From NCBI GenBank assembly GCA_019751915.1, contig JAIEMS010000015.1, positions 60,291-124,290 on the forward strand: a DNA stretch of 64,000 nucleotides, read 5' to 3'. The stretch is from Burkholderiaceae bacterium. GTDB taxonomy: Bacteria; Pseudomonadota; Gammaproteobacteria; Burkholderiales; Burkholderiaceae_C. Below the pieces are notes generated by a model. It ran no database searches. It was not told the DNA's origin and saw only the letters and a list, made by a program, of their open reading frames with translations. Shown piece by piece: positions 1 through 8,297 of this stretch (position 1 is the stretch's first letter; each line of letters opens with the position of its first letter). A program made the position numbers and the translations under genes.

Positions 1-1055
1 ATTTGACCGGGGCGCAAACGTGCGTCGAAAAACTCATAGCAGCCATTGCCCAGCCGTGTCAGGTGGAAAAAGCAACGCTGAATTTGTCGGTTTCGATGGG
101 TGTGGCCATGTTTCCTGACGATGGGCGCTCCCACGAAACACTGCTACAAAATGCAGACCTTGCCATGTACCAGGCCAAAAATGCCGGGCGCAATGGCTAC
201 AGCTTTTTTAGTGCAGAGATGGCCCGCCAAGCCTCGCACCGTTTAACCATTGAACGTGCTCTGCGCCAAGCCATCGGAACCGCCGAGCTATCGGTGCATT
301 ACCAACCCAAAATCGACCTCAGCACCGGACTCATCAAAGGTGCCGAAGCCTTAATGCGCTGGAAAAGCCCGCTGCTAGGGCAAATTCCGCCAGATGTATT
401 TATCCCCATTGCCGAAGAAAGCGGCTTGATTATTCCGCTGGGTACGTGGGTCATTGAGCAGGCGCTCGGGCAGTTGGGCCTGTGGCATTCCCAAGGCTTT
501 GAAACGCTTCAGGTCAGCGTCAACGTGTCTGCCGGTCAATTTTGGAAACAAGACCTGCCCGAACTGGTGCGCCAGTTGCTGTCTAAAACCTCTGTGCCCC
601 CTGCAGCACTCGATATTGAACTGACCGAGCGCATGGCAATGGTTCATCCTGAACGGGGCATTACCATCATGCAGCAACTCAAGGCGATTGGGGTGTCACT
701 GTCGATGGACGATTTTGGTACGGGTTACTCGTCGCTTTCTTATTTGAGCCGCCTGCCCATGGACGTGATCAAAATTGACAAGTCTTTTGTGCAGCGCTTG
801 GGCATCCAAAGCGCAGGGGGGGTGGACGAGGTCATTGTGCGCTCCATCTTGCAACTGGCATCGAGCCTGAAAATGAGCACCGTGGCCGAAGGCATCGAAA
901 CCCCGGAACAATTGGCCTTTTTGCGCCAGCATGGTTGCCATCAAGGACAGGGTTATCTTTTTGCCCGGCCTATGTCTGCCCATGTGCTGGCCGCTTGGTT
1001 GCTGTCCCACCGCGAAGCACAGCCGTTGTTGCACCAACCTACTGATTTTTATTAG
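1..1055 (+). CDS. GGDEF-EAL protein, 3' part (c-di-GMP phosphodiesterase module)
   Basis: Partial gene: the frame is open at the left edge, so the N-terminus lies outside the window and the apparent TTG at position 3 is not taken as a start. The first ~75 residues are the end of a GGDEF domain (SVSMGVAMFP, then DLAMYQAKNAGRN). A full EAL domain follows, with GAEALMRW, FIPIAEESGLI, the helix ELTER, DDFGTGYSSLSYL, KIDKSFV and AEGIET. The EAL signature and the DDFGTGYSS loop are intact, so c-di-GMP hydrolysis is plausible. Whether the GGDEF half is active cannot be judged because its signature is off-window. A repeat-type hairpin follows the stop codon. Confidence 0.93.
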   Translation, partial: LTGAQTCVEKLIAAIAQPCQVEKATLNLSVSMGVAMFPDDGRSHETLLQNADLAMYQAKNAGRNGYSFFSAEMARQASHRLTIERALRQAIGTAELSVHYQPKIDLSTGLIKGAEALMRWKSPLLGQIPPDVFIPIAEESGLIIPLGTWVIEQALGQLGLWHSQGFETLQVSVNVSAGQFWKQDLPELVRQLLSKTSVPPAALDIELTERMAMVHPERGITIMQQLKAIGVSLSMDDFGTGYSSLSYLSRLPMDVIKIDKSFVQRLGIQSAGGVDEVIVRSILQLASSLKMSTVAEGIETPEQLAFLRQHGCHQGQGYLFARPMSAHVLAAWLLSHREAQPLLHQPTDFY

Positions 1056-1237
1056 CCCTGTGGTGACCGAAAGCGCAGATTGCTTTTGTAGTTTTGCTAT
1101 ATTTTTAATAGCAAATAATGAAGCCCACGCAACGGCTACGAGCTTCTTTAATCTAAAACCTCTCTGAAAAGCACCCATTTGGGTCTCTGGCAAAGTTTTG
1201 CACCACGCCCCGCAGTACGGCGCTATACTCGCGCCCG
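1056..1237. other. intergenic gap with repeat-like hairpin
   Basis: No convincing gene. It holds an AT-rich hairpin (TTTGCTAT at 1093-1100 pairing with ATAGCAAA at 1108-1115), which resembles the stem of the dispersed intergenic repeat seen elsewhere in the window. The hairpin could also end transcription of the upstream GGDEF-EAL gene. The rest is the presumed promoter region of the cobalamin operon; no clear -35/-10 pair could be assigned. Confidence 0.5.
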
Positions 1238-1446
1238 TTTGGTGCTCGCGCCGCTATTGCAGCGGTGCAGTTAAACGGGAATCAGGAAGGAGTCGCCCCA
1301 CAGGGCACATCCCCACCTGAGCTGCCCCCGCAACGGTAAGCGAAAGAAGGCCAGCGGCCTTCACCCCGCGTCACATGCCCACTGAGTTTCACGACTTGGG
1401 AAGGGCTCACGGGACATTTTCGCCAGCCCGGAAACCGGCCAACAGG
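1238..1446 (+). promoter_or_regulatory. cobalamin riboswitch (B12 element)
   Basis: Upstream of the corrin operon. Hallmarks appear in the canonical order: GGTGC near 1241, the GGGAA segment near 1278, the B12 box GCCCCCGCAACGGTAA at 1324-1339, CCCACTG near 1378, GGGAAGG near 1399 and the closing GCCCGGAAACCGGCC near 1426-1440. Binding of adenosylcobalamin (or another cobalamin) would turn down the operon from cbiF onward. About 115 nt separate it from the first start codon; the expression platform must lie there. Confidence 0.95.
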
Positions 1447-1447
1447 C

Positions 1448-1492
1448 GGGCGCGCTTGCGCGCCTATTTCACAGAACCTGCGGGGAGGCAGG
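1448..1492 (+). promoter_or_regulatory. candidate expression-platform hairpins of the riboswitch
   Basis: Just after the aptamer there is a GC hairpin (about 8 bp, 1448-1465, loop CTTG region) and a second small one (CCTGC 1477-1481 with GCAGG 1488-1492). Neither is followed by a good U-run, so an intrinsic terminator is not evident. Control by hiding a ribosome binding site or by another mechanism is possible. Inference only. Confidence 0.35.
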
Positions 1493-1559
1493 ACTCTGGC
1501 TGAATCCGGTAGTTTTTCATGATTTCCCTGTTTTTTCTGGGTATGCGACGGTGCGGCGC

Positions 1560-2339
1560 ATGACCGGCACCGTCTGGTTTGTCGGCGCGGGGCCGGGCGA
1601 CCCTGAACTCATCACCGTCAAAGGCCGCAGCCTGATCGAGCGCGCTGGGGCTATTTTGTTTGCCGGTTCGCTGGTCAACGAAGCGGCCACCCGCTGGGCA
1701 CCGCCGGGCTGCACCATTGCCGACAGCAAAGACATGACGCTGGCACAGATGGCCGCGTGGCTGATCGAACAAGCCCAGCAGCACGACACGGTGATTCGCC
1801 TGCAAACGGGCGATCCGGCCCTGTACGGCGCGCTGATCGAGGTGGTGCAACCGCTCGATGCCGCCGGGGTGCCGGTGCGCGTGGTGCCGGGGGTGTCGTC
1901 GGCGATGGCCTCTGCGGCGGCAGCGGTCGAGAGCTTCACGCTGCCCGAAGTGACGCAAACCGTGATCTTCACCCGCGTTGAGGGGCGTACGCCCATGCCC
2001 GAAGGCGAATCGTTGACCGAACTGGCCCAGCACCACTGCACGCTGTGCATCTTTTTGTCGATCACGCTGCTGCACAAGGTCGAGGCTGGCTTGCGCGCAG
2101 CCGGCTGGGCCGACGATGCCCCGATGCTGGTGGTGCACAAAGCCAGCTGGCCGGGCGAAGAGCTGATTGTGCGCGGCACGCTGGCCGACATTCGCCAACG
2201 CTGCCGCGAGGCCAAGATCGTTAGCCAAGCCATGGTCATTGCCAGCCCCACGCTGGGTGCGCGCCAGTGGCCCGAACTGGTCAAGTCCAAGCTCTACGAC
2301 CCCACTTTCACCCACCGTTTTCGCAAGGCCACCGCATGA
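1560..2339 (+). CDS. cbiF: cobalt-precorrin-4 / precorrin-4 C11-methyltransferase
   Basis: SAM-dependent methyltransferase (CbiF/CobM) that methylates C11 of the corrin intermediate. The start of the fold is typical: TVWFVGAGPGDPELITVKG, with the GAGPGDP loop, then LQTGDPALYGAL and VPGVSSAMASAAA, all characteristic of tetrapyrrole methylases. Length about 259 residues is normal. The ATG at 1560 places the glycine-rich strand at the usual distance; an in-frame GTG at 1551 has a slightly better upstream GGG and cannot be excluded. First gene of the riboswitch-controlled operon. Its stop overlaps the start of cbiX (ATGA), suggesting translational coupling. Neighbouring cbiX and cbiD make the early-cobalt (anaerobic) substrate more likely. 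Confidence 0.95.
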   Translation: MTGTVWFVGAGPGDPELITVKGRSLIERAGAILFAGSLVNEAATRWAPPGCTIADSKDMTLAQMAAWLIEQAQQHDTVIRLQTGDPALYGALIEVVQPLDAAGVPVRVVPGVSSAMASAAAAVESFTLPEVTQTVIFTRVEGRTPMPEGESLTELAQHHCTLCIFLSITLLHKVEAGLRAAGWADDAPMLVVHKASWPGEELIVRGTLADIRQRCREAKIVSQAMVIASPTLGARQWPELVKSKLYDPTFTHRFRKATA

Positions 2340-3214
2340 CCACGCCCCACGACACCATCCTTTTGATCGGCCACGGCTCGCGCGAAGCGCAGGGCAACGA
2401 CGAAATCCACCGCTTCGTGGCCCAGTGGCGCACCCGCCAGCCGGACTGGAACATTCAGGTCTGCTTTATCGAATTTGCCCCGCCCAGCCTGCACGATGGG
2501 CTGGTGCAAGCGGCTGCGGGGGCGGCACGGGTGCTGGTGCTACCGCTGATTTTGAATGCCGCCGGACACGTCAAGATGGAAATCCCCGAAGCCATCGAAC
2601 ACGCCCGTGCCCACTGCCCCGGCACCGCATTTTTGTACGGCCCGCACCTGACGGCTTGCGACCCGATCTTGGCCGTCTTGCGGCGCAACCTGCGCCAGTG
2701 CATGGCGGCACTCGATATGCCCGACCCCACCACCACCGGCGTGGTGCTGCTGGGCCGGGGCGCATCCGACCGCCAAGCCAACGGCGACGTGGCAAAAATG
2801 GCCCGCTGGTTGCAAGAAGAATCCGACCACGAACTGGTCGATTTGGCTTTTACCGGCATCACGTGGCCGCGCTTGGAACGCGTGGTGCAGCGCCAAGTGC
2901 TGCTGGGAATGAAGCAAATTGTCGTGCTGCCGTACTACCTCTACACCGGCACACTGATGCAGCGCATTGCTAGGCAAGTCGAGCACCTGCGCGCCCAGTA
3001 CCCGCAGATTCGCTTTGCCCAAGCCGAGCACTTTGGCTTTGCCCCGGAGATTTTTGCACTGCTAGAGCAGCGCGTAGCCGACCTGCGCGCCGGTGCGCCC
3101 AGCAGCCAACTGCCCTGCGATGGCTGCAAATACCGCGAAATTGCCCACGACTTGGGGCACGGCCACAGCCATGAGCACACCCACCACACACAGGCAGCGG
3201 TGGCCGCAGCATGA
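2336..3214 (+). CDS. cbiX: sirohydrochlorin cobaltochelatase
   Basis: Inserts Co2+ into sirohydrochlorin, the committed step of the early-cobalt B12 route. Two-repeat (long) form: the N-terminal chelatase signature LIGHGSREAQGNDEI is followed by a second half with VVLLGRGASDRQAN and VLPYYLYTGTL. Start chosen at the ATG overlapping the cbiF stop. About 292 residues. The C-terminus carries CDGCKYRE followed by a short His-rich run (HGHSHEHTHH), likely metal-binding. His-rich or Cys-bearing segments are known in some CbiX proteins, but their exact role here is inferred. Stop overlaps cbiC. Confidence 0.93.
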   Translation: MTTPHDTILLIGHGSREAQGNDEIHRFVAQWRTRQPDWNIQVCFIEFAPPSLHDGLVQAAAGAARVLVLPLILNAAGHVKMEIPEAIEHARAHCPGTAFLYGPHLTACDPILAVLRRNLRQCMAALDMPDPTTTGVVLLGRGASDRQANGDVAKMARWLQEESDHELVDLAFTGITWPRLERVVQRQVLLGMKQIVVLPYYLYTGTLMQRIARQVEHLRAQYPQIRFAQAEHFGFAPEIFALLEQRVADLRAGAPSSQLPCDGCKYREIAHDLGHGHSHEHTHHTQAAVAAA

Positions 3215-3888
3215 GCACCATCAACACCGTGACCGAGCAGCTCACCCGCGCCGGGCAAGCCATCGAACACGACAGCTTTGCCATCATTGATGCCGAGGCT
3301 GGGCCACACCACTACACGCCAGCGCAATGGCCCATCGTGCGCCGCATGATTCACGCCAATGCCGACTTTGAATTCAATGGCCTGACCGACTTTCACCCCC
3401 AAGCCATCGAAGCGGGCATAGCGGCCCTGCTGCGCGGTGGTACTCCGGTGGTGGCCGATGTCGAGATGATTTGCTCGGGCTTGTCCAAGCCCCGGCTGGC
3501 GCACTTTGGCGTGCAAACGCACCAGTTCATCAGCGATGCCGACGTGATTGCCCAAGCGCAGGCCGAGGACACCACCCGCGCCGTGCAAGCCATGCGCAAG
3601 GCCCAGCGTTTGGGCTTGCTGCACGGAGCCATTGTCGGCATAGGCAATGCGCCCACCGCCCTGATCGAGCTGGTGCGGCTGGTTCAGTACGAAGGGGTTC
3701 GCCCGGCCTTGGTGGTGGGTATGCCGGTGGGCTTTGTCTCGGCAGCCGAATCCAAAGACCTGATGGCACAGGTGACCGACGTGCCGTGGATCGTGATCCG
3801 TGGCCGCAAGGGTGGCTCGACGCTGGTGGTCGCTGCCCTGCACGCGCTGCTGGCGCTGGCCGAAGCCCAGCAAAAAGCACTGGGGTAA
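3211..3888 (+). CDS. cbiC: (cobalt-)precorrin-8X methylmutase
   Basis: CbiC/CobH moves the methyl group from C11 to C12 to give (cobyrinic/hydrogenobyrinic) acid. The 225-residue protein has the family signature around AEAGPHHYTPAQWPIVRRMIHANADFEF-type sequence near residues 27-52, including the catalytic-region His in RRMIHANAD, and VVADVEMICSGL. Start ATG overlaps the cbiX stop. It ends 10 bp before cbiD. Normal length, no oddities. Confidence 0.95.
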   Translation: MSTINTVTEQLTRAGQAIEHDSFAIIDAEAGPHHYTPAQWPIVRRMIHANADFEFNGLTDFHPQAIEAGIAALLRGGTPVVADVEMICSGLSKPRLAHFGVQTHQFISDADVIAQAQAEDTTRAVQAMRKAQRLGLLHGAIVGIGNAPTALIELVRLVQYEGVRPALVVGMPVGFVSAAESKDLMAQVTDVPWIVIRGRKGGSTLVVAALHALLALAEAQQKALG

Positions 3889-3898
3889 CACCACCGTG

Positions 3899-5008
3899 AT
3901 GGAAAAAACCGTGCGCCGAGGCACCCGCACCGGCTTTACGACCGGAGCCTGCACCGCTGCGGCAGCCCGTGCTGCGGTGCAAGGCTTGGTGCAAGGGGCC
4001 GTGCCCGAAACCATCGATTGCCTGCTGCCCAATGGCGATGTGGTGCGCTTTAGCGTCCACGATGGCCGCTGCGACGACCTCACCGCCCACGCCATGGTGA
4101 TTAAAGATGCCGGTGACGACCCCGACTGCACCGACAAGGCCCATCTGACAGCCGATGTGCAACGCCTGCCCGATCAACCCGGCGTAGTGCGCTTGCTGGG
4201 GGGCTTTGGCATTGGCACCGTGACGATGGCCGGACTGGGACTCGAGGTAGGTGGCCCAGCCATCAACCCCGTGCCCCGGCGCAACATCGAAGACAACGTG
4301 CGCGCCGCTGCTGGGGCACTGCTAGAGCACGCTGGGCTGGCCGTCACCCTGTCGGTACCGCAGGGCGTGGAGATGGCAAAAAAGACACTCAACGCCCGGC
4401 TGGGCATTTTGGGTGGCATCTCGATTTTGGGCACCACCGGCATCGTCAAACCGTATTCCACTTCAGCCTACCGCGCCAGCGTGGTGCAGGGCATTCAAGT
4501 GGCGGCAACGCTGGGCCACGGCGTGGTGGTGCTGACCACGGGCGGGCGCACCGAACAGTTCACCATGCAGCAACGCCCCGAGTTGCCCCCGGCCTGCTTT
4601 GTGCAGATGGGCGACTTTTTGCGCTACGCCCTCGATGAAGCAGTGGCCCAAGGCCTGCGCCGTGTCGTCATTGGCGGCATGGTCGGCAAGCTGACCAAAA
4701 TTGCCCAAGGCGAAACCATCACCCACGCCAACCGCGCCGAAGTCGATACGCAACTGCTGGCCGACTTGGCCGCCGGGCTGGGCGCAAGCGCCGAGGACTG
4801 CGCGGCCATTGCCGCCGCCGAAACCGCCCGCTTTGCCGCCGAACGCATGCAGGCGCTGGGCCTGTCGGCAGCGTTTCATACCGCGCTGGCCCGGGCCGTG
4901 GTCAACACGCTGATGTCCCCGACCCGCTACGGCGGCCAATTTCAACTCCAAGTGCTGGTGTGCGACTTTGATGGTCGCAAAGTGGCAGAGGCTTGTTCCG
5001 ATGACTGA
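3899..5008 (+). CDS. cbiD: cobalt-precorrin-5B C1-methyltransferase
   Basis: CbiD methylates C1 of the corrin macrocycle and is a marker of the anaerobic, early-cobalt pathway. About 369 residues, normal. Motifs seen: RRGTRTGFTTGACTAAAARAA at the N-terminus, GGFGIGTVTMAGLGLEVGGPAINPVPR, and ILGGISILGTTGIVKPYS. The ATG at 3899 is preferred; a GTG lies one codon upstream. The stop overlaps the start of cbiET. Its presence argues against a CobF-type aerobic route. Confidence 0.95.
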   Translation: MEKTVRRGTRTGFTTGACTAAAARAAVQGLVQGAVPETIDCLLPNGDVVRFSVHDGRCDDLTAHAMVIKDAGDDPDCTDKAHLTADVQRLPDQPGVVRLLGGFGIGTVTMAGLGLEVGGPAINPVPRRNIEDNVRAAAGALLEHAGLAVTLSVPQGVEMAKKTLNARLGILGGISILGTTGIVKPYSTSAYRASVVQGIQVAATLGHGVVVLTTGGRTEQFTMQQRPELPPACFVQMGDFLRYALDEAVAQGLRRVVIGGMVGKLTKIAQGETITHANRAEVDTQLLADLAAGLGASAEDCAAIAAAETARFAAERMQALGLSAAFHTALARAVVNTLMSPTRYGGQFQLQVLVCDFDGRKVAEACSDD

Positions 5009-6290
5009 CCCCCAACCTTGCCGCGTGATCGGTGTTTTAGACGATGGTGCGGCCAGTCTGAGCGCGACGGCCTTGGCCTTTTTGCGCCGTGCCGATTGGG
5101 TGATTGGCGGCGCGCGCACGCTGGCGCTGCTGGACGACGAAATCGCCCCCAGCGCCATCCGCCGCGACCTGACCGGCCAACTCAGTGCCGTGCCCGGCTG
5201 GCTCCACCAAGCCCGCGATGCACAACAAACCAGCGTAGTGCTGGCTACCGGCGACCCACTGTGCCACGGCATTGCCAGTTATTTGGCCTCGCGCCTGTGC
5301 ATCGAAGCCATCGAGGTGTTGCCCAACGTCTCGACACTGCAACTGGCCTGCGCCCGCTTTGGCGTAGCGTGGCAAGATGCCAAGATTGTCTCGGTACACA
5401 GCAAAGACGCTGGCGAATGGCAAACGGGCACACCACCCGGCCACGGCCTGTATGCACTGGCACAGGCCGTGCGCCAACACGACCGCTTGCTCGTTTTAAC
5501 CAGCCCCGACAACAGCCCCGACCGCATCGCCCGCCTGCTGCTGGCCGAAGGGCTGGGAGACGATTTTGTGCTGTGCGTGGCCGAGCGCCTGTGTTCACCA
5601 GACGAGCGCACTTGGGCCGACCTGTCCGCCGCAGATGCCGCCCAGCAAACTTTTGCCGACCCAAATGTGCTGCTGTTGCTGCGTACCACGCCGCGCCCGC
5701 GCCCAGTGTGCATGGGGCTGGCCGACAGCGCTTACCAGCAGCGCCAGCCCGACAAAGGCTTGATTACCAAACAAGAAGTCCGCGCGGTCTCGCTGGCCCG
5801 GCTGCAACTGCGTGCCGATAGCCGCGTTTGGGATATTGGTGCAGGCAGTGGCTCCGTCGGGCTGGAAGCGGCCCGCCTGTGTCCGCAAGGCCATGTCTGG
5901 GCCATCGAAAAAAACGAGGCCGATGCCGCCATTGCCCAGCAAAACGTCCGGGCGTTTGGCATTAGCAACCACACACTGGTGCAGGGCAAAGCCCCCGAAG
6001 GTCTGGACGCTTGGCCTGATCCCGATGCGGTGTTTATCGGCGGCTCAGGTGGCGAACTGGCCGCGCTGATCGCCCTGTGCCTGCGCCGTTTGCGCCCAGG
6101 TGGCTGGCTGGTGATGAACTTTGTCACCCTCGAAAACTTGGCGGTAGCCACCCAAACGCTGCAAACACTGGACGCTGCATGGGATGTGCTGCAACTGCAA
6201 GCTGCGCGCAGCAAACCGATTTTGCAAATGCACCGCATGGCCGCCGAAAACCCGGTGTGGATCGTTTGCGCCCAAGGAACAGCTCCATGA
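5001..6290 (+). CDS. cbiET: cobalt-precorrin-7 C5/C15-methyltransferase fusion (CbiE-CbiT)
   Basis: Fused bifunctional enzyme (CobL-like) that methylates C5 and C15 and decarboxylates the C12 acetate. The N-terminal half (~1-205) is CbiE: a tetrapyrrole methylase with DWVIGGARTLALL, VVLATGDPLCHGIASYL and VLPNVSTLQLACARFGV. The C-terminal half (~235-425) is CbiT: a Rossmann methyltransferase with KQEVRAVSLARLQL, VWDIGAGSGSVGLEAA and VFIGGSGGEL. Start ATG at 5001 overlaps cbiD by 8 bp; the stop overlaps cbiL. About 429 residues, typical for the fusion. Confidence 0.94.
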   Translation: MTDPQPCRVIGVLDDGAASLSATALAFLRRADWVIGGARTLALLDDEIAPSAIRRDLTGQLSAVPGWLHQARDAQQTSVVLATGDPLCHGIASYLASRLCIEAIEVLPNVSTLQLACARFGVAWQDAKIVSVHSKDAGEWQTGTPPGHGLYALAQAVRQHDRLLVLTSPDNSPDRIARLLLAEGLGDDFVLCVAERLCSPDERTWADLSAADAAQQTFADPNVLLLLRTTPRPRPVCMGLADSAYQQRQPDKGLITKQEVRAVSLARLQLRADSRVWDIGAGSGSVGLEAARLCPQGHVWAIEKNEADAAIAQQNVRAFGISNHTLVQGKAPEGLDAWPDPDAVFIGGSGGELAALIALCLRRLRPGGWLVMNFVTLENLAVATQTLQTLDAAWDVLQLQAARSKPILQMHRMAAENPVWIVCAQGTAP

Positions 6291-7078
6291 ATTCCACTAC
6301 CTCTGCACCCACACCCGCGCTAGGCCGCCTGATCGGAGTCTCGCTCGGCCCCGGCGACCCCGGACTCATCACCCGCGCGGCGTGGGCGCAATTGCAGCGC
6401 ACCGATGCCATCTGGACATACCCCACGCGCAGCACCAAAACACCCAGCTACGCCTTGGACATCGTGCTGCGAGCGCAAGCACCGCTGCCAGCGCTGCACC
6501 AATCGCTGTTGTTTCCGATGACACACGATGGCGACAAACTGGCCCGTGCTTGGTTGCGCGCCGCCGAGACCGTGCTGCTGTGGCTGCACGCCGGACAAGA
6601 CGTGCTGTTTTTGGTCGAGGGCGATGCCAGCACCTACGCCACCTTCGGTCACTTGGCGCGCACGGTGCAGGCGCTAGACGAACGCATCGGCACCGAGGTG
6701 ATTGCCGGTGTGAACTCGTTCACCGCCGCCTGCGCTGCGCGGGGCCTGCCGCTGGCCGAGCAAGACGACACCATTGCCATCGTTCCGGCGGCTTACGGCA
6801 TAGATGCGGTCGATCGGCTGCTGCCCGACTTCGACACGCTGGTGCTGATGAAGGTCAAACCGCTGATGGATGCGTTGATTGCTTGGCTGGAGCAGCGTGG
6901 TTTGTTGGCGCACACCCAGTTCATTGAGCGCGTCGGTGCCCCCGATGAACGCTGCGTGGCCGGGGTGGACTTGCCAGCACTGCTGGGCACCAAGGTCAGC
7001 TACCTGTCGCTGATGATCATCAAAAACCCGCACCGCATCCGGGGTGAACGCATCAAGGGCTGCTTGAAAAAATCATGA
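6287..7078 (+). CDS. cbiL: (cobalt-)precorrin-2 C20-methyltransferase
   Basis: CbiL/CobI methylates C20. Tetrapyrrole methylase fold: LIGVSLGPGDPGLITRAAW, VLFLVEGDASTYATFGHLA and VIAGVNSFTAACAARGLPL are visible, as is the C-terminal LSLMIIKNPHRIRG. About 263 residues. Start ATG overlaps the cbiET stop and the stop overlaps cbiG. Substrate form (cobalt-containing) is inferred from cbiX and cbiD in the same operon. Confidence 0.93.
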   Translation: MNSTTSAPTPALGRLIGVSLGPGDPGLITRAAWAQLQRTDAIWTYPTRSTKTPSYALDIVLRAQAPLPALHQSLLFPMTHDGDKLARAWLRAAETVLLWLHAGQDVLFLVEGDASTYATFGHLARTVQALDERIGTEVIAGVNSFTAACAARGLPLAEQDDTIAIVPAAYGIDAVDRLLPDFDTLVLMKVKPLMDALIAWLEQRGLLAHTQFIERVGAPDERCVAGVDLPALLGTKVSYLSLMIIKNPHRIRGERIKGCLKKS

Positions 7079-7842
7079 ACACCACCGCGCAAAACGCCCG
7101 CATCTGCATCATTGCCATCACCCGCCACGGTGCAGCGCAGGCCGCAACACTGGCACACGACCTACCGCGGGCCGATATTTGTACCGCAGCCAAGTTTGCG
7201 CCAGCCTTTGCCGGTCTGCCCCACGCCGTGCGTGCCTACGAGGGGGCGCTGCGCGACGAGATGGCGGGCTTGTTTGCCCACTACGACCAATTGGTGTTTT
7301 TTGTCTCGCTGGGGGCCGTGGTGCGGCTGATGGCACCGCACTTGCGATCCAAAGACGAAGACCCCGGCGTGACGGTCATTGACGATGCGGGGCAATTTGT
7401 CATTCCGGTGCTGTCGGGCCACGTCGGTGGTGCCAACGCCATGAGCGAACGCATTGCCGATCTGATTGGGGCCACGGCAGTAATCACCACCGCTTCGGAT
7501 GTCGGCAAGACCATTCCGGTCGATATTTTGGGCCGCCACTTGGGTTGGCGCGTCGAGGCTCCCAAAATCAACATCACCCGGGTTTCAGCCCATGTGGTCA
7601 ATGGCGAAGCTATCGCCTTAGTGCAAGAAGCCGGTAGCACCCGCTGGTGGACGCGGCCCACGCCGCTGCCCAGCCATATCGAACGGCTGACCGCGTTCAG
7701 CCAAGTGCGCCCCGAACACCACCAAGCCGTGCTGTGGATTACCGATGCGCCCATCGCCCCCGCCGTTTGGGACGCTTGGGCCGAGCGGCTGGTGGTGTAC
7801 CGGCCCCCACGGGGCCAAACCACCGATGCGGTGAGCGCATGA
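7075..7842 (+). CDS. cbiG: cobalt-precorrin-5A hydrolase, N-terminal and core domains
   Basis: CbiG opens the ring lactone and releases the C20 unit (as acetaldehyde) in the anaerobic pathway. This 255-residue protein has the CbiG N-terminal domain (FVSLGAVVRLMAPHL, DPGVTVIDDAGQFVIPVLSGHVGGAN, ITTASDVGKT-type sequence) and the central linker domain, but stops before the C-terminal CobE-like domain. That domain is encoded by the next gene, which overlaps by 4 bp. A split CbiG is therefore the simplest reading. Confidence 0.92.
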   Translation: MNTTAQNARICIIAITRHGAAQAATLAHDLPRADICTAAKFAPAFAGLPHAVRAYEGALRDEMAGLFAHYDQLVFFVSLGAVVRLMAPHLRSKDEDPGVTVIDDAGQFVIPVLSGHVGGANAMSERIADLIGATAVITTASDVGKTIPVDILGRHLGWRVEAPKINITRVSAHVVNGEAIALVQEAGSTRWWTRPTPLPSHIERLTAFSQVRPEHHQAVLWITDAPIAPAVWDAWAERLVVYRPPRGQTTDAVSA

Positions 7843-8285
7843 CGAGGCCATCGGCAACGCTGGCAGTCGGCTTAGGTTGCGACCGGGGCACGCCGCTAGC
7901 GACGGTGCAAAACTGCTTAAACGAAGCACTGGCACTGCTGGGCGCAACGCTGGCCGACATTGTGGCCGTTGCCAGCATCGACCTCAAAGCCGACGAACCG
8001 GCCTTGGCCCAACTGGCAGCGCTGTACGGCTGGACGCTGCAATGGTTTAGCCCGGCCCAACTGGCGGTAGTGCCGGTGCCCAACCCCTCGGCCACCGTGC
8101 TGCGCTACGTTGGCACGCCTTCGGTCAGCGAAGCCGCTGCGCTGTTGGCCGGACGTGCGCCGATGTCTGCACTGCTGGTCGAAAAACACAAACTGCGCGG
8201 GCCGGATGGCAAAAACGCCACGGTCTCGATTGCCCGCGCTGCGATCTCTGTTCTTGTCCACACCCTCCCCCCTGACGTTTCTTGA
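7839..8285 (+). CDS. CbiG C-terminal domain / CobE-like protein
   Basis: 148 residues with the CbiG-C/CobE pattern: LAVGLGCDRGTPLATV at the N-terminus, ASIDLKADEPALAQLAALYGW, VSEAAALL and SALLVEKHKLRGPDGKNATVSIARA. The start ATG overlaps the stop of cbiG. It most likely supplies, in trans, the domain missing from the CbiG just upstream. CobE is also found alone in aerobic-pathway organisms, where its role is not settled, so the exact function is inferred from context. Confidence 0.88.
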   Translation: MTRPSATLAVGLGCDRGTPLATVQNCLNEALALLGATLADIVAVASIDLKADEPALAQLAALYGWTLQWFSPAQLAVVPVPNPSATVLRYVGTPSVSEAAALLAGRAPMSALLVEKHKLRGPDGKNATVSIARAAISVLVHTLPPDVS

Positions 8286-8297
8286 AAGGAAACCCCC

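Noticed and set aside
3..1055. TTG at position 3 as a true start
   Set aside because: The sequence begins inside a GGDEF domain, so the gene clearly extends beyond the left edge.
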